From JAMQKA01 sp043951865 (GTDB taxonomy: Bacteria > Bacteroidota > Rhodothermia > Balneolales > Balneolaceae), in NCBI RefSeq assembly GCF_043951865.1, contig NZ_JBINJF010000007.1, positions 109,452 through 173,451 on the forward strand: a DNA stretch of 64,000 nt. The letters run 5' to 3'. The notes below the pieces were generated by a model, which ran no database searches, was not told the DNA's origin, and saw only the letters and a list, made by a program, of their open reading frames with translations. Position numbers and translations under genes: made by a program. Of this stretch, positions 1 through 8,512 are shown piece by piece; position 1 is the first letter of the stretch; each line of letters opens with the position of its first letter.

Positions 1-745
1 TAGCTGAAAACTGCAGTTCATTCAGCGTCATCTTGGTGCTTATATCGTTCCGGTTGGCGATCATCTGGCCGATATTTTCCATCGTCCCCGAAGACCCTAC
101 GATGGTATCGATTTCATACTTTTCAGCTGCCTCAAAAAGGTCCTGGAGCTCCTGTTTAAAATGGTTGCGCAATTTCTTCTTCTCTTTCTTGGAGATCGGA
201 TCGGTTGAAACAAACTGCGCGGCCATCCGGGCCACCCCCAGTTTCTTGCTGGATGAATAAAAAAACTTCTTGTTGTTGGCGATGATAAACTCCACGCTAC
301 CGCCGCCCACATCGGCCATCAGTACGGGCTTTTCATCCAGTGAAATGCCATGTTGGACAGCGTGACCGATCAGTTCGGCCTCCATTGTACCGGAGATGGC
401 CAGTGCCTTTACCTGCACCTGGTCGATCATTCGCTGAATGAATCCCCCCCCGTTGCGCGCCTCGCGGATGGCACTGGTGGCGTAGGCCAGGATCTCCTCC
501 ACCCCTTGGTTGTCGCACAAAATTTTTATCTTCTTCAGTGCCGCCAGCCCGCGCTCCATCGCATCCTCCGAGAGCAGGTCACCCATCCCCTTTTCCGCCA
601 AAATCACCATCTCTTTCAGCTTGTCCACGGTGCGAAAACTCCCGTCAGGGTAGATATCTACAATGACTGCGTGGAAGGAGTTTGTCCCCAGATCGATTGC
701 CGCTATACGTTTGGTCGGAGTGCCGTTGGAACTGTTTGCTGCCAT
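1..745 (-). CDS. Ppx/GppA family phosphatase (3' end outside window)
   Basis: The N-terminal ~248 residues of an exopolyphosphatase / guanosine pentaphosphate phosphatase are visible; the gene runs off the left edge. Family members hydrolyse polyphosphate or pppGpp in the cytoplasm using an ASKHA (actin-like) fold. The phosphate-1 motif (AIDLGTNSFH, residues ~15-24) and the second glycine-rich motif (ADVGGGSVEF, ~137-146) are both intact, as is the ATSAIREA segment between them. The ATG at 743-745 sits 3 nt behind an AAGGGG stretch that could serve as a ribosome-binding site. I cannot tell Ppx from GppA because the C-terminus is missing. The frame is open through an 8-base G run near 432-439. 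Confidence 0.9.
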   Translation of the reverse strand, partial: MAANSSNGTPTKRIAAIDLGTNSFHAVIVDIYPDGSFRTVDKLKEMVILAEKGMGDLLSEDAMERGLAALKKIKILCDNQGVEEILAYATSAIREARNGGGFIQRMIDQVQVKALAISGTMEAELIGHAVQHGISLDEKPVLMADVGGGSVEFIIANNKKFFYSSSKKLGVARMAAQFVSTDPISKKEKKKLRNHFKQELQDLFEAAEKYEIDTIVGSSGTMENIGQMIANRNDISTKMTLNELQFSA

Positions 746-926
746 ATTCCCCTTTCTTAGAGTAGAGTTTGTCTAATATATAAATTTTCGATGGTTTTGT
801 TAGTGTGCGGTTTTACCTGCATCTTGAGCGTGATCCGGAAACGGTGTTGTCAGGCCGAAATATGACTGCACTGCAGCGAGGTTGGTGCCGGATTGGTTGG
901 GCTCCTGGAAACTTTTATCCTGCTAA

Positions 927-3812
927 ATGAAGATATATATACCCATTTTCGCAGTTACTTTTAGTATCCTGTTGCTTGTGCCGGGACTTCTCCCCGCGCA
1001 GGGCAGCCGCCCGCAGTATCTCCCAAATACGCTTATCATTAAATATGAGGATCAGCAGACGCTCGGTACCCTCCGGCAAAAAAGCGGTACTGAACCAAAA
1101 GACAAGATCCATAAATTTCTAAACAGGTTTGGCGCCGCGCATCCCAGACCGATCTGGGAACAATCCCAGTTCCATTTCCGAAAAAATGAAGCAGGCACAG
1201 GTTTTTCCAACAACTCTGAAGTTGAAAAAGCGGTGGCCGGACTGCAGCGGATCTATTCTGTCCGGTACGCTGCAGATATTGATCCTGCCTGGCTGGCGGC
1301 CAAGGTGTCCCGCCTGGAGGGGGTGGAGTATGCCGAACCCCGATACCTCCGGTTTACCCAGCATATCCCGGACGAGGAGTTCAGGAATCCGTATGAAGAA
1401 TACCATCACTTCTATGATGCCTGGGAGGTTACACAGGGGTCGCCGGACGTAGTGATTGCAATTATTGACTCGGGGGTGGATTACAACCATTCTGATCTTG
1501 ATGAAAAGCTGTGGGAGAATGAAGATGAAATAGCCGGTGACAACATCGATAATGACGGGAACGGTTTTGTTGATGATGTGATCGGCTGGGATTTTTGGGC
1601 CGGCGGCACGCTCTCCGGAGATGTTACCGAAGACAACGACCCGATGATGGATGCCAACGACCACGGAACCCATGTGGCGGGCATCGCTGCTGCGGAAACC
1701 GACAACGGCCTGGGACTGGCGGGTGCGGGGTACAAGGCCCGGTATATGGCTGTTAAAGCAGGCGGCGTCCCCGCAGATCCGGAGGCGATCGCTTTTGGAT
1801 TTGAAGGAATTTTGTACGCGGCCAGCAACGGCGCCGATGTAATCAATTGCAGCTGGGGGGGATACGGCTCTTCTGAAGCAGAAAAAGAGGTCATCGAGTA
1901 CGCTACCCGTCTTGGAGCCGTGGTGGTCGGGGCCGCCGGCAATGAGGGGAATGCGGAAGTAATCTACCCGGCAGGATACAATGATGTCGTGTCGGTAGGG
2001 TCTGTGGAGCCGGGAACCGACCGGCGTTCCGGCTACAGCAATTACGGGCTGGGGCTGGATGTTCTTGCAACAGGATCGGGCATCCAAAGTACCGTCGGCA
2101 ATAACGGGTTTGGGGCCAAAAGCGGAACCTCGATGTCAACACCCGTAGTCTCAGGCCTGGCCGCGCTCCTGCGTGCCCGGCATCCCGGGTGGTCGGCCCG
2201 GCGGATCGCTCAACAAATACGGGTTTCTTCAGACCGGATTGACATGGGGATACTGCTCGGGCGTGGAAAGATTAACGCCTCAACGGCGGTGAGCAGCAAC
2301 TTTCCCGGAATCGAGGTGGATCGAGTCGGGTTTGTCAATGAAATTGGACAGAAGCTGGGGTTTGACGAACCTGGTCGCATGGAGATTACCCTCGTCAACT
2401 ACGGGGCCTCAACTTCAAATCTTGAGATGAACGCTGCGTCCCTTTCGGGAGACGGGATTCAGCTTCGGGAGCCGACACGTTCGTTAGGCTCTATCTCTAC
2501 GGACGACACCGTCCGGGTAACGGTGCCCCTGCAGATCAGCAGCAGCTTCAACCTGGAGCAGGTCCCAACCTTTGTGCTGGAATTTGAAGATTCTTCGAAT
2601 GGCTATGAGGATTTTGATGTGGTCCGGTATGGCGACCTGTTGTATGATACGATGGCCGAAAACCGCGTTAAGATTTCCATCTCAGCCGACGGCACGATCG
2701 GCTTTACCGATCCTCTCAGCCAGGAGGGCGGGGTTGGATTTATTCCCCGCGACGAGGTGAACGGCCAGTATGTAGAGCGGAATAACCTGCTGTTTGAAGG
2801 AGGACTTATGCTGCAGGTTAACCGCACGATGCACGATGCCGTTCGCACCGCGGATGGTGCCGTATCGCGCGACTTTAATCCGCAGTCAACCGTTCGGCTT
2901 GATTCGTTGGCAGCCGAGGCGGATCTGAAAGGGCACACCCATTTTACGACCGATACCGTGAATAACCGTTCTGCCCATATTGAACTGACAACGTATGCCT
3001 TCCGGAGACCCAATCTTTCCAACACCGTGCTCATGCTGTATCAAATCCGGAATCCTTCATCCTATCTTGAACTTGAGGAGGTCTATGCCGGCCTGTTTAA
3101 CGACTGGGATATTGGCGAAGAAGCGGGTAACAACGGGATCTCCTACAGCCCGCAGGACAGTATTCTCTACATCTATGACGAGGATCCCGAAAGCACGCAG
3201 CCGTTCGTGGCGGTAGCAAGCCTGGGCCCCACCTCCAGCGTGTTTGCGATCGATAACGCGGCTTCGGGGAGGGGGGCGAACTTCGGGATCTACGATGGGT
3301 TTACCGATGACGAAAAAAAATACGCACTCAGCGCCGGCACTGAACATACGTCCGTTTCGGGGGCAGATGCATCCGCCGTAGTGGCCTCCGGGCCGTATAC
3401 CGTCGGGGCAAACGCTACAGTCAGGGTGGGATTTGTCTACGCTTTTGGCGACAATCTGGATGAGCTTCGTTCACAAATACAGGCAGCCCGGGCTCAAAAG
3501 CCGTTTCAGGTATCGGGGAAGGGCCGGGTGCAGTCTGCACAGCCTCCACAGGTAACCGATTTTTTTCAGAACTACCCAAACCCATTTAACGGCTCCACAC
3601 GCCTGCGTCTCGACCTGGCTGAAAAGAGCCATGTCAATATCTCAATCTACAATATCCTGGGACAAAAGGTAGGGGAGCTTGTCGACAGCGAGCTGGGAGC
3701 GCGCATCCATATATTCCATTTTGATGCACAAGACCTGAGCAGCGGCATCTACTTTGCCCACCTGCAAACGGAATCTCGTTCAACGACCATCAAATTGGTG
3801 CTGGTAAGATAG
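927..3812 (+). CDS. Secreted S8 family subtilisin-like serine protease with T9SS sorting domain
   Basis: A 961-residue secreted protease. A signal peptide (residues 1-25, ending LLPAQG) precedes an inhibitor-like propeptide region (~30-140) and a subtilase domain. The catalytic triad is visible: Asp181 in IIDSGVDYNHSD, His246 in NDHGTHVAGI and Ser402 in GTSMSTPVVSG. The middle (~460-860) is probably beta-rich. The last ~80 residues (NYPNPFNGSTRLRL through the Gly-Ile-Tyr segment) match a type A C-terminal domain of the type IX secretion system, so the protein is probably exported through the Por system and released or anchored at the surface. Known from the family: broad endopeptidase. The natural substrate is not inferable. 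Its 3' end faces the thioesterase gene with only 57 bp between. Confidence 0.93.
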   Translation: MKIYIPIFAVTFSILLLVPGLLPAQGSRPQYLPNTLIIKYEDQQTLGTLRQKSGTEPKDKIHKFLNRFGAAHPRPIWEQSQFHFRKNEAGTGFSNNSEVEKAVAGLQRIYSVRYAADIDPAWLAAKVSRLEGVEYAEPRYLRFTQHIPDEEFRNPYEEYHHFYDAWEVTQGSPDVVIAIIDSGVDYNHSDLDEKLWENEDEIAGDNIDNDGNGFVDDVIGWDFWAGGTLSGDVTEDNDPMMDANDHGTHVAGIAAAETDNGLGLAGAGYKARYMAVKAGGVPADPEAIAFGFEGILYAASNGADVINCSWGGYGSSEAEKEVIEYATRLGAVVVGAAGNEGNAEVIYPAGYNDVVSVGSVEPGTDRRSGYSNYGLGLDVLATGSGIQSTVGNNGFGAKSGTSMSTPVVSGLAALLRARHPGWSARRIAQQIRVSSDRIDMGILLGRGKINASTAVSSNFPGIEVDRVGFVNEIGQKLGFDEPGRMEITLVNYGASTSNLEMNAASLSGDGIQLREPTRSLGSISTDDTVRVTVPLQISSSFNLEQVPTFVLEFEDSSNGYEDFDVVRYGDLLYDTMAENRVKISISADGTIGFTDPLSQEGGVGFIPRDEVNGQYVERNNLLFEGGLMLQVNRTMHDAVRTADGAVSRDFNPQSTVRLDSLAAEADLKGHTHFTTDTVNNRSAHIELTTYAFRRPNLSNTVLMLYQIRNPSSYLELEEVYAGLFNDWDIGEEAGNNGISYSPQDSILYIYDEDPESTQPFVAVASLGPTSSVFAIDNAASGRGANFGIYDGFTDDEKKYALSAGTEHTSVSGADASAVVASGPYTVGANATVRVGFVYAFGDNLDELRSQIQAARAQKPFQVSGKGRVQSAQPPQVTDFFQNYPNPFNGSTRLRLDLAEKSHVNISIYNILGQKVGELVDSELGARIHIFHFDAQDLSSGIYFAHLQTESRSTTIKLVLVR

Positions 3813-3869
3813 TTGTGGGTTTTGAGTCTTGAGTTTGGGGGGGGGGATGCAAGATTTGCTGGTCAGGAT

Positions 3870-4418
3870 TTACGAATGTTCCCTGTTCCGCCTCCTGTGG
3901 GCATCTTCATTTTGTTTGGAGATATGCAGCCGCATTTCCCGTCGTTCTGCAGCCTGCTCATAGCGCTCCTGCTCAAAGTCGGTTTCCGGAATAATCCGGG
4001 GAACCGGCACCGGTTTGCCATCCGCATCAACAGCTACAAAAGTATAGAATGAGGTGGTACACAGGCGTCGTTCACCGGTACGGAGATTCTCCGCCCACAC
4101 CTGCATCGCCACTTCCATCGAGGTATTGAAGCTTCGGGTTACCTCGCCCTCGATGACGACAACCTCTCCCAGGTCGATCGCATTTTTAAATTCCACGCTG
4201 TCGACCGCCACGGTAACCACGTTTCGGTTGCAGTGACGCTGGGCAGAGATCGCCGAACAGATGTCCATCCACTGCATCAGGCGTCCGCCCATAAGCTTTC
4301 CGAGTGGATTGGTGTCATTGGGCATTACCAGCTCGTTCATGCGTACGCGGGAAGAGGCTACCGTTTTTTTACTGCTGTCGGTTTCCACCGGAGGGGTCTC
4401 ATCAAATCGATTGGTCAT
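3870..4418 (-). CDS. Acyl-CoA thioesterase (hotdog fold, YciA/YkhA type)
   Basis: A 182-residue cytoplasmic thioesterase that hydrolyses acyl-CoA to free acid and CoA. The hotdog domain spans ~25-150. The helix-leading segment PNDTNPLGKLMGGRLMQWMD (~33-52) contains the N-x-x-G/GG pattern and the acidic residue typical of the YciA/BFIT subgroup, and EGEVTRSFNTSMEV follows as the central strand. The C-terminal ~40 residues are charged and probably disordered. The gene is monocistronic, convergent with the subtilase and divergent from the YheT hydrolase across 248 bp in which I see no clear regulatory element. Chain-length specificity cannot be read from the sequence. Confidence 0.9.
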   Translation of the reverse strand: MTNRFDETPPVETDSSKKTVASSRVRMNELVMPNDTNPLGKLMGGRLMQWMDICSAISAQRHCNRNVVTVAVDSVEFKNAIDLGEVVVIEGEVTRSFNTSMEVAMQVWAENLRTGERRLCTTSFYTFVAVDADGKPVPVPRIIPETDFEQERYEQAAERREMRLHISKQNEDAHRRRNREHS

Positions 4419-4666
4419 TTTTTAATAAACTGCTTGAATTTACCTATTCTGGTATGGAAGGTAAGGAATTGTATCCATAATGTTATCCCATAACTGTAAA
4501 CTACCGCCGGTGCCCACTCCTCTTTTCAATGGCAAAGAGTTTCAACTGGTTTCGAAGAGTGCAGATAACTGGACACTTGAATATTATTCTACCTGCTCCT
4601 TAATAGCATTTGATGAAAAAACAGAACTGGCCTATACTTAAGAATTCAAATTAAATCACGAAATAA

Positions 4667-5623
4667 TTGAAGACAGACCTGCCATATATTGTTGACTTTC
4701 AGGCGCCGTCCTGGTGTTTGAACGGTCATTTTCATACCATCGGGCGTTCACTGTTTAACAATGCGGAAGATCCTTATCACCAACGCATCGAAATCCCTAC
4801 ACCAGACAACGATTTTCTGGATCTCGACGTTATCAAGGCGCCCAGCTACCGGCCGGTGGTGGTTCTTTTTCACGGGCTGGAGGGCTCCTCAAAGCGGTAT
4901 TACATAACGGAGCTGGCCCGGGCGTTCTCAGAGCAGGAGTATACGGTCGTAGCAACCAACTTCAGGGGATGCAGCGGCAGGCTGAACCGGCAGCGGCGTT
5001 TTTATCATTCGGGTGAAACTGAGGACATCAGTACCGTGATCCGGTGGGTTGGTGAGCGGTTTCCGAATGCACCGATAGGGGCTGTGGGGTTTTCCCTGGG
5101 CGGCAACGCCCTCCTCAAGTCGCTCGGTGAACTAAAGAGCCGACACCCGCTGGCGGTGGCTTCAGCTGTTTCCGTACCCTACGACCTGGCGCAGGGAGCT
5201 CAACACATTTCCCGGGGATTTAATCGCGTATATGAGATCAATTTCATTCGCACGCTACGTGAAAAACTGAAGAAAAAACGCGAGTTCTACCCGGATCTTC
5301 CCACCTTTGAGGGGAATACCATCTATGAGTTTGATGATCAGGTGACCGCGCCCCTGCACGGTTTTGATGGAGCGGACGACTACTATAGCCGCTGCTCGTC
5401 ACAACACTTTCTGGAGCATATCGGGATCCCCACCCTGGTGGTACACAGCCGGTCTGACCCGATCTGTCCAATGGATATAATACCGCTTGAGAAGATCGAA
5501 GCAAACCGCTCGATGTCTCATGTCATTACGGACGAAGGCGGACATGTGGGGTTTTGGAGCGAACCGCCCGGCTGGTTAAATAATACCATAGTGAACTTTT
5601 TTGCGAAAAAAATTGATGTGTAA
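4667..5623 (+). CDS. YheT family alpha/beta hydrolase
   Basis: A 318-residue alpha/beta-hydrolase of the YheT/ABHD1-3 group, which has been linked to esterase or lipase activity; the substrate is unknown here. Visible features are the oxyanion segment VVLFHGLEGSS (~64-74), TNFRGCSG (~100-107), the nucleophile elbow GAVGFSLGGNAL (~138-149, Ser in GFSLGG), a late Asp in HSRSDPICP and a C-terminal His in DEGGHVGF. The assigned start is a TTG at 4667-4669; there is no in-frame ATG before the conserved region and no obvious Shine-Dalgarno. The gene is followed 42 bp later by ypdA on the same strand, so co-transcription is plausible. Confidence 0.88.
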   Translation: MKTDLPYIVDFQAPSWCLNGHFHTIGRSLFNNAEDPYHQRIEIPTPDNDFLDLDVIKAPSYRPVVVLFHGLEGSSKRYYITELARAFSEQEYTVVATNFRGCSGRLNRQRRFYHSGETEDISTVIRWVGERFPNAPIGAVGFSLGGNALLKSLGELKSRHPLAVASAVSVPYDLAQGAQHISRGFNRVYEINFIRTLREKLKKKREFYPDLPTFEGNTIYEFDDQVTAPLHGFDGADDYYSRCSSQHFLEHIGIPTLVVHSRSDPICPMDIIPLEKIEANRSMSHVITDEGGHVGFWSEPPGWLNNTIVNFFAKKIDV

Positions 5624-5665
5624 GCTTCCCGCAACTATCACTTTAAACTTTAAACACTGGTAAAA

Positions 5666-6622
5666 ATGGTAATAATCGTAGGTGCCGGTCCTATTGGACT
5701 CGCAACCGGCATTGCCCTGAAACAGCGAAATATTCCCTTTAAAATTATCGAACGCGGATGCCTCGTTAACTCAATATATAACTATCCCAAGAATATGACC
5801 TTTTTTTCCACCTCCGACCGACTGGAGATCGGGGGCATCCCCTTTATTTCCCATGGTCACAAGCCGACGCGCCGCGAGGCGATGGAGTATTACCGGCGGG
5901 CGGCCGAAAGCTATGAGTTGCCGATTCACCTGTATGAAGAGGTCCGAAATATTGACGGCGAGGATGGCCGTTATACCGTGACAACGGACAAAGATGAGTA
6001 TGCGGCCTCCAAGGTCGTGGTCGCAACAGGATTTTACGACATCGCCCGCAAGATGGATGTTCCAGGGGAAGATCTGCCAAAAGTCAGTCATTATTACGAT
6101 GAAGCTCACGCCTACGCCTGGCAGGATCTGCTTGTTGTAGGGGCTGGAAACTCGGCGGTTGACGCCGCTCTCGAAACCTACCGCGCCGGGGCCAACGTAA
6201 CGATGGCCATTCGCGGAGACGGCATCAAGGAGACGGTTAAATACTGGGTAAAACCGGATATCGAGAACCGCATCAAAAAAAATGAGATCAAGGCCTATTT
6301 TAACACCGAGGTGGCAGAATTTCGTGAAAAAGAGGTCGTCCTCGATACCCCGGAAGGCAAAAAGATAATTCCGAACGATTTTGTGCTGGCCCTGACTGGC
6401 TACAAGCCAAATTTCAACCTGATGGAAAAGTTTGGCATTGAGCTGACTGATGACGAAACGAGGATGCCGATCTATGACGATGACACCCTGGAGACCAATC
6501 GCGCGGGCATGTACGTGGCCGGAGTGGTCTGCGGGGGCATGGATACCAACAGCCTCTTTATCGAAAATACCCGGATTCACGCCAAGCATATTGCTGACGA
6601 TATCCAACAGAAACTCGCATAG
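5666..6622 (+). CDS. ypdA: YpdA family putative bacillithiol disulfide reductase
   Basis: A 318-residue FAD/NADPH pyridine nucleotide-disulfide oxidoreductase-like protein. The N-terminal FAD site is MVIIVGAGPIGLATGIAL, and the internal NADPH site is LLVVGAGNSAVDAAL (~154-168). The C-terminal segment NRAGMYVAGVVCGGMDTNSLFIEN matches the YpdA subfamily, which reduces bacillithiol disulfide in Bacillota and Bacteroidota. It lacks the CxxC of thioredoxin reductase, as expected for YpdA. The ATG follows the YheT stop by 42 bp. The bacillithiol role is inferred from the family; no bsh biosynthesis genes are in the window. Confidence 0.88.
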   Translation: MVIIVGAGPIGLATGIALKQRNIPFKIIERGCLVNSIYNYPKNMTFFSTSDRLEIGGIPFISHGHKPTRREAMEYYRRAAESYELPIHLYEEVRNIDGEDGRYTVTTDKDEYAASKVVVATGFYDIARKMDVPGEDLPKVSHYYDEAHAYAWQDLLVVGAGNSAVDAALETYRAGANVTMAIRGDGIKETVKYWVKPDIENRIKKNEIKAYFNTEVAEFREKEVVLDTPEGKKIIPNDFVLALTGYKPNFNLMEKFGIELTDDETRMPIYDDDTLETNRAGMYVAGVVCGGMDTNSLFIENTRIHAKHIADDIQQKLA

Positions 6623-6731
6623 CCGCTGTGTTTATTGGATACAGGGACAAATAAACAGAGTGTAAAGAGGAAAAATTGCGGTCTGTATCCCCCAAATAAC
6701 TACTAGGGACCGTTGCCGAACCTGCTATTTT

Positions 6732-6879
6732 GTTGGGAGGGAGTTGTACTACCGACCTTGGTGACCTTTTAACGGGAGTACAAATCCCTCAGAACGAGGA
6801 ATTGAGGGTTTTACAAAGCCCTCGACTACACTAATTGTCCCATAACCAGACTGGCACTTGGGCTGTTGCCGTCCCAACA
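6732..6879 (+). ncRNA. Candidate structured RNA upstream of purS (possibly 6S-like)
   Basis: The 421-bp gap between ypdA and purS has no convincing ORF but strong RNA-like pairing. GTTGGGAGG (6732-6740) pairs with CC-G-TCCCAAC (6869-6878, one bulged G), closing a ~147-nt domain. Inside, CCCTC (6786-6790) can pair with GAGGG (6804-6808), or GAGGG can instead pair with CCCTC (6819-6823), so two exclusive hairpins are possible; GTACT/AGTAC offers another helix. A long closing stem with a large open centre resembles 6S RNA, but I have no covariance support and do not claim that family. Strand is assumed from the flanking genes. A leader element of the purine operon is the alternative. Confidence 0.35.
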
Positions 6880-6994
6880 TTTGTGAAAAAACCTGGCCCG
6901 GCCCTGCGGTAAAATTCAGGTTAGCAGCTAAGCATCAGAACTATTAACTTTGACAACTGATTTTCCCGAATTTTACAACCAAAGCATATATCTT

Positions 6995-7014
6995 CAGGTG
7001 GCGGACTTCACCTG
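6995..7014 (+). promoter_or_regulatory. Short hairpin / dyad immediately upstream of purS
   Basis: CAGGTG (6995-7000) and CACCTG (7009-7014) form a 6-bp dyad with an 8-nt loop, 29 bp before the purS ATG. A TTGACA hexamer lies at 6950-6955 with TTACAA 17 bp downstream, which could be a weak housekeeping promoter. The dyad would then sit in the 5' leader as an operator or a translational hairpin. This is pattern evidence only. Confidence 0.25.
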
Positions 7015-7043
7015 GCAATATTGAATATTGAATAACCTTATTT

Positions 7044-7292
7044 ATGTACAAAGCAACCGTTAACGTCACGCTCCGCAAATCGATTCTTGATCCACAGGGA
7101 AAGGCAACCCATCACGCCCTCCAAAACTTGGGTCTCAGTGAAGTGAATGAGGTCCGAATCGGCAAACTTATTGAGCTCGATATCGATGCGGAAGACAAGG
7201 AAAAAGCTCATGAAATTGCTGAAACAGCCTGCACAAAACTGCTGGCCAACGAGGTAATGGAAGATTTTGAAATAACGATCAATGAAAACTAG
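7044..7292 (+). CDS. purS: Phosphoribosylformylglycinamidine synthase subunit PurS
   Basis: An 82-residue PurS subunit. It bridges PurL and PurQ in the small-type FGAM synthase complex (fourth step of de novo purine synthesis). Typical PurS features are the YKATVNVTLRKSILDPQGKA opening strand, VRIGKLIEL near the middle and the terminal CTKLLANEVMEDFEI. The length matches the family. It starts the purS-clpS-purQ run, and its stop overlaps the clpS start by 11 bp. purL is not in the window. Confidence 0.92.
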   Translation: MYKATVNVTLRKSILDPQGKATHHALQNLGLSEVNEVRIGKLIELDIDAEDKEKAHEIAETACTKLLANEVMEDFEITINEN

Positions 7293-7644
7293 CGGAATGC
7301 CTATGGTAGATCCGTTCTCTATCGATTCGGCAGACAACCCCAGGCCCGATCCCGGTACTCCGGAAGAGACTCCCTCGGTCGAGGTAATGACAGAGGAAAA
7401 AGAGGAAGACAAGGAGAAGACACCCTGGCGCGTTATACTGTACAACGACGAAGAGCATACATTTGATGAAGTAATCAACCAGATTATGAAAGCAACCGGC
7501 TGCAGCCGTTCAAAAGCGGAAAAATTGACCTTCAAAGTACATAACGAGGGCAAGGCCAATGTGTATGAGGGATCGTTCGAAGAATGCTTCCAAGTGAACA
7601 GCATACTCAAGGAAATTCAACTAATCACCGAAATTAAAGGATAA
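7282..7644 (+). CDS. clpS: ATP-dependent Clp protease adaptor ClpS
   Basis: A 120-residue protein. The C-terminal ~75 residues carry the ClpS core: WRVILYNDEEHTFDEVINQI with the YNDEEHTF segment that binds N-degrons, then KATGCSRSKAEKLTFKVHNEG and the final beta segment. ClpS delivers N-end-rule substrates to ClpAP. The first ~45 residues are acidic and probably disordered, as expected for the ClpA-contacting arm. The ATG at 7282 overlaps purS by 11 bp; a later ATG at 7297 (MVDPFS follows 2 codons on) is an alternative. Location between purS and purQ suggests translational coupling with purine genes. No clpA is seen nearby. Confidence 0.9.
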   Translation: MKTSGMPMVDPFSIDSADNPRPDPGTPEETPSVEVMTEEKEEDKEKTPWRVILYNDEEHTFDEVINQIMKATGCSRSKAEKLTFKVHNEGKANVYEGSFEECFQVNSILKEIQLITEIKG

Positions 7645-7646
7645 CC

Positions 7647-8348
7647 GTGTCTTCAACTTTTGGCGTAATCTCGTTTCCGGGTTCCAACTGCGACCATGAT
7701 GCCTATCATGCGCTGGCCCATATCATGAATGTAGAAACTCAATTCCTGTGGCATAAGGATACCGACCTGTCGGGCATCGACTTTTTGCTGATTCCCGGCG
7801 GTTTCTCCTACGGCGACTATCTCCGCTGCGGGGCGATTGCCCGTTTTTCTCCCATCATGCAGTCGGTCGTGGAATTCGCCGAAAAGGGCGGCCCGGTACT
7901 GGGTATCTGCAATGGATTCCAGATCTTGCTGGAAGCCGGGCTGCTGCCGGGAGCCATGCTTCACAACAAGGAACTGCGGTATGTCTGCAAGCAGGTGCAC
8001 CTGCGGTGTGAGTCAACAAACTCTATCTACACGCGCGCACTTTCAAAAGGGCAAGTGCTCAAAATTCCCGTTGCCCACGGCGAAGGCAATTACTTTATCG
8101 ATGAAGAGGGACTGCGTGACCTGCAGGAGAACGACCAGGTGATATTCCGGTATTCCGATGAACAGGGGAACGTCAGCGAAGACACCAATTTTAACGGCTC
8201 GGTTGATAACATCGCCGGAATCTGTAACAAGCAGCGCAACGTGCTGGGCATGATGCCCCATCCGGAACGTGCCGTGGAGAACATGCTCGGCTCCGACGAC
8301 GGCAAGCTTATTTTTGAGTCGATTTTAAGTGAAATGGTAGCGGTATAG
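7647..8348 (+). CDS. purQ: Phosphoribosylformylglycinamidine synthase subunit PurQ (glutaminase)
   Basis: A 233-residue class I glutamine amidotransferase that supplies ammonia to PurL. Motifs: FGVISFPGSNCDHDAYHAL at the N-terminus, the oxyanion strand IPGGFSYGDYLRCGA, the nucleophile Cys in LGICNGFQILLEAGLLPGA, and the His/Glu dyad in MMPHPERA near the C-terminus. The start is a GTG at 7647, only 2 nt after the clpS stop, supporting one transcript. Length is standard. After the stop, a GACC/GGTC-bracketed dyad (8356-8386) without a U-tract is the only hint of an RNA structure. Confidence 0.94.
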   Translation: MSSTFGVISFPGSNCDHDAYHALAHIMNVETQFLWHKDTDLSGIDFLLIPGGFSYGDYLRCGAIARFSPIMQSVVEFAEKGGPVLGICNGFQILLEAGLLPGAMLHNKELRYVCKQVHLRCESTNSIYTRALSKGQVLKIPVAHGEGNYFIDEEGLRDLQENDQVIFRYSDEQGNVSEDTNFNGSVDNIAGICNKQRNVLGMMPHPERAVENMLGSDDGKLIFESILSEMVAV

Positions 8349-8512
8349 CGAAAGGTCGACCACAGGTTATTTTTGAACCTGGTCTCGATACGTATCGCGT
8401 ATTCCGTGTCCGGTGCAACCAAGCTCTTTTCTACGCAATACGCAGTACGCACTACGTTTTAAAAACACAGAAACACCTCTCACTTTAATCACCAAACCAG
8501 GTAAGCCAGGCA

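Noticed and set aside
1119..2087. 322-codon minus-strand frame inside the subtilase gene
   Set aside because: Shadow of the protease catalytic domain, with no recognisable protein features.
6732..6879. SRP RNA, tmRNA or RNase P RNA
   Set aside because: The diagnostic conserved segments of these RNAs are absent.
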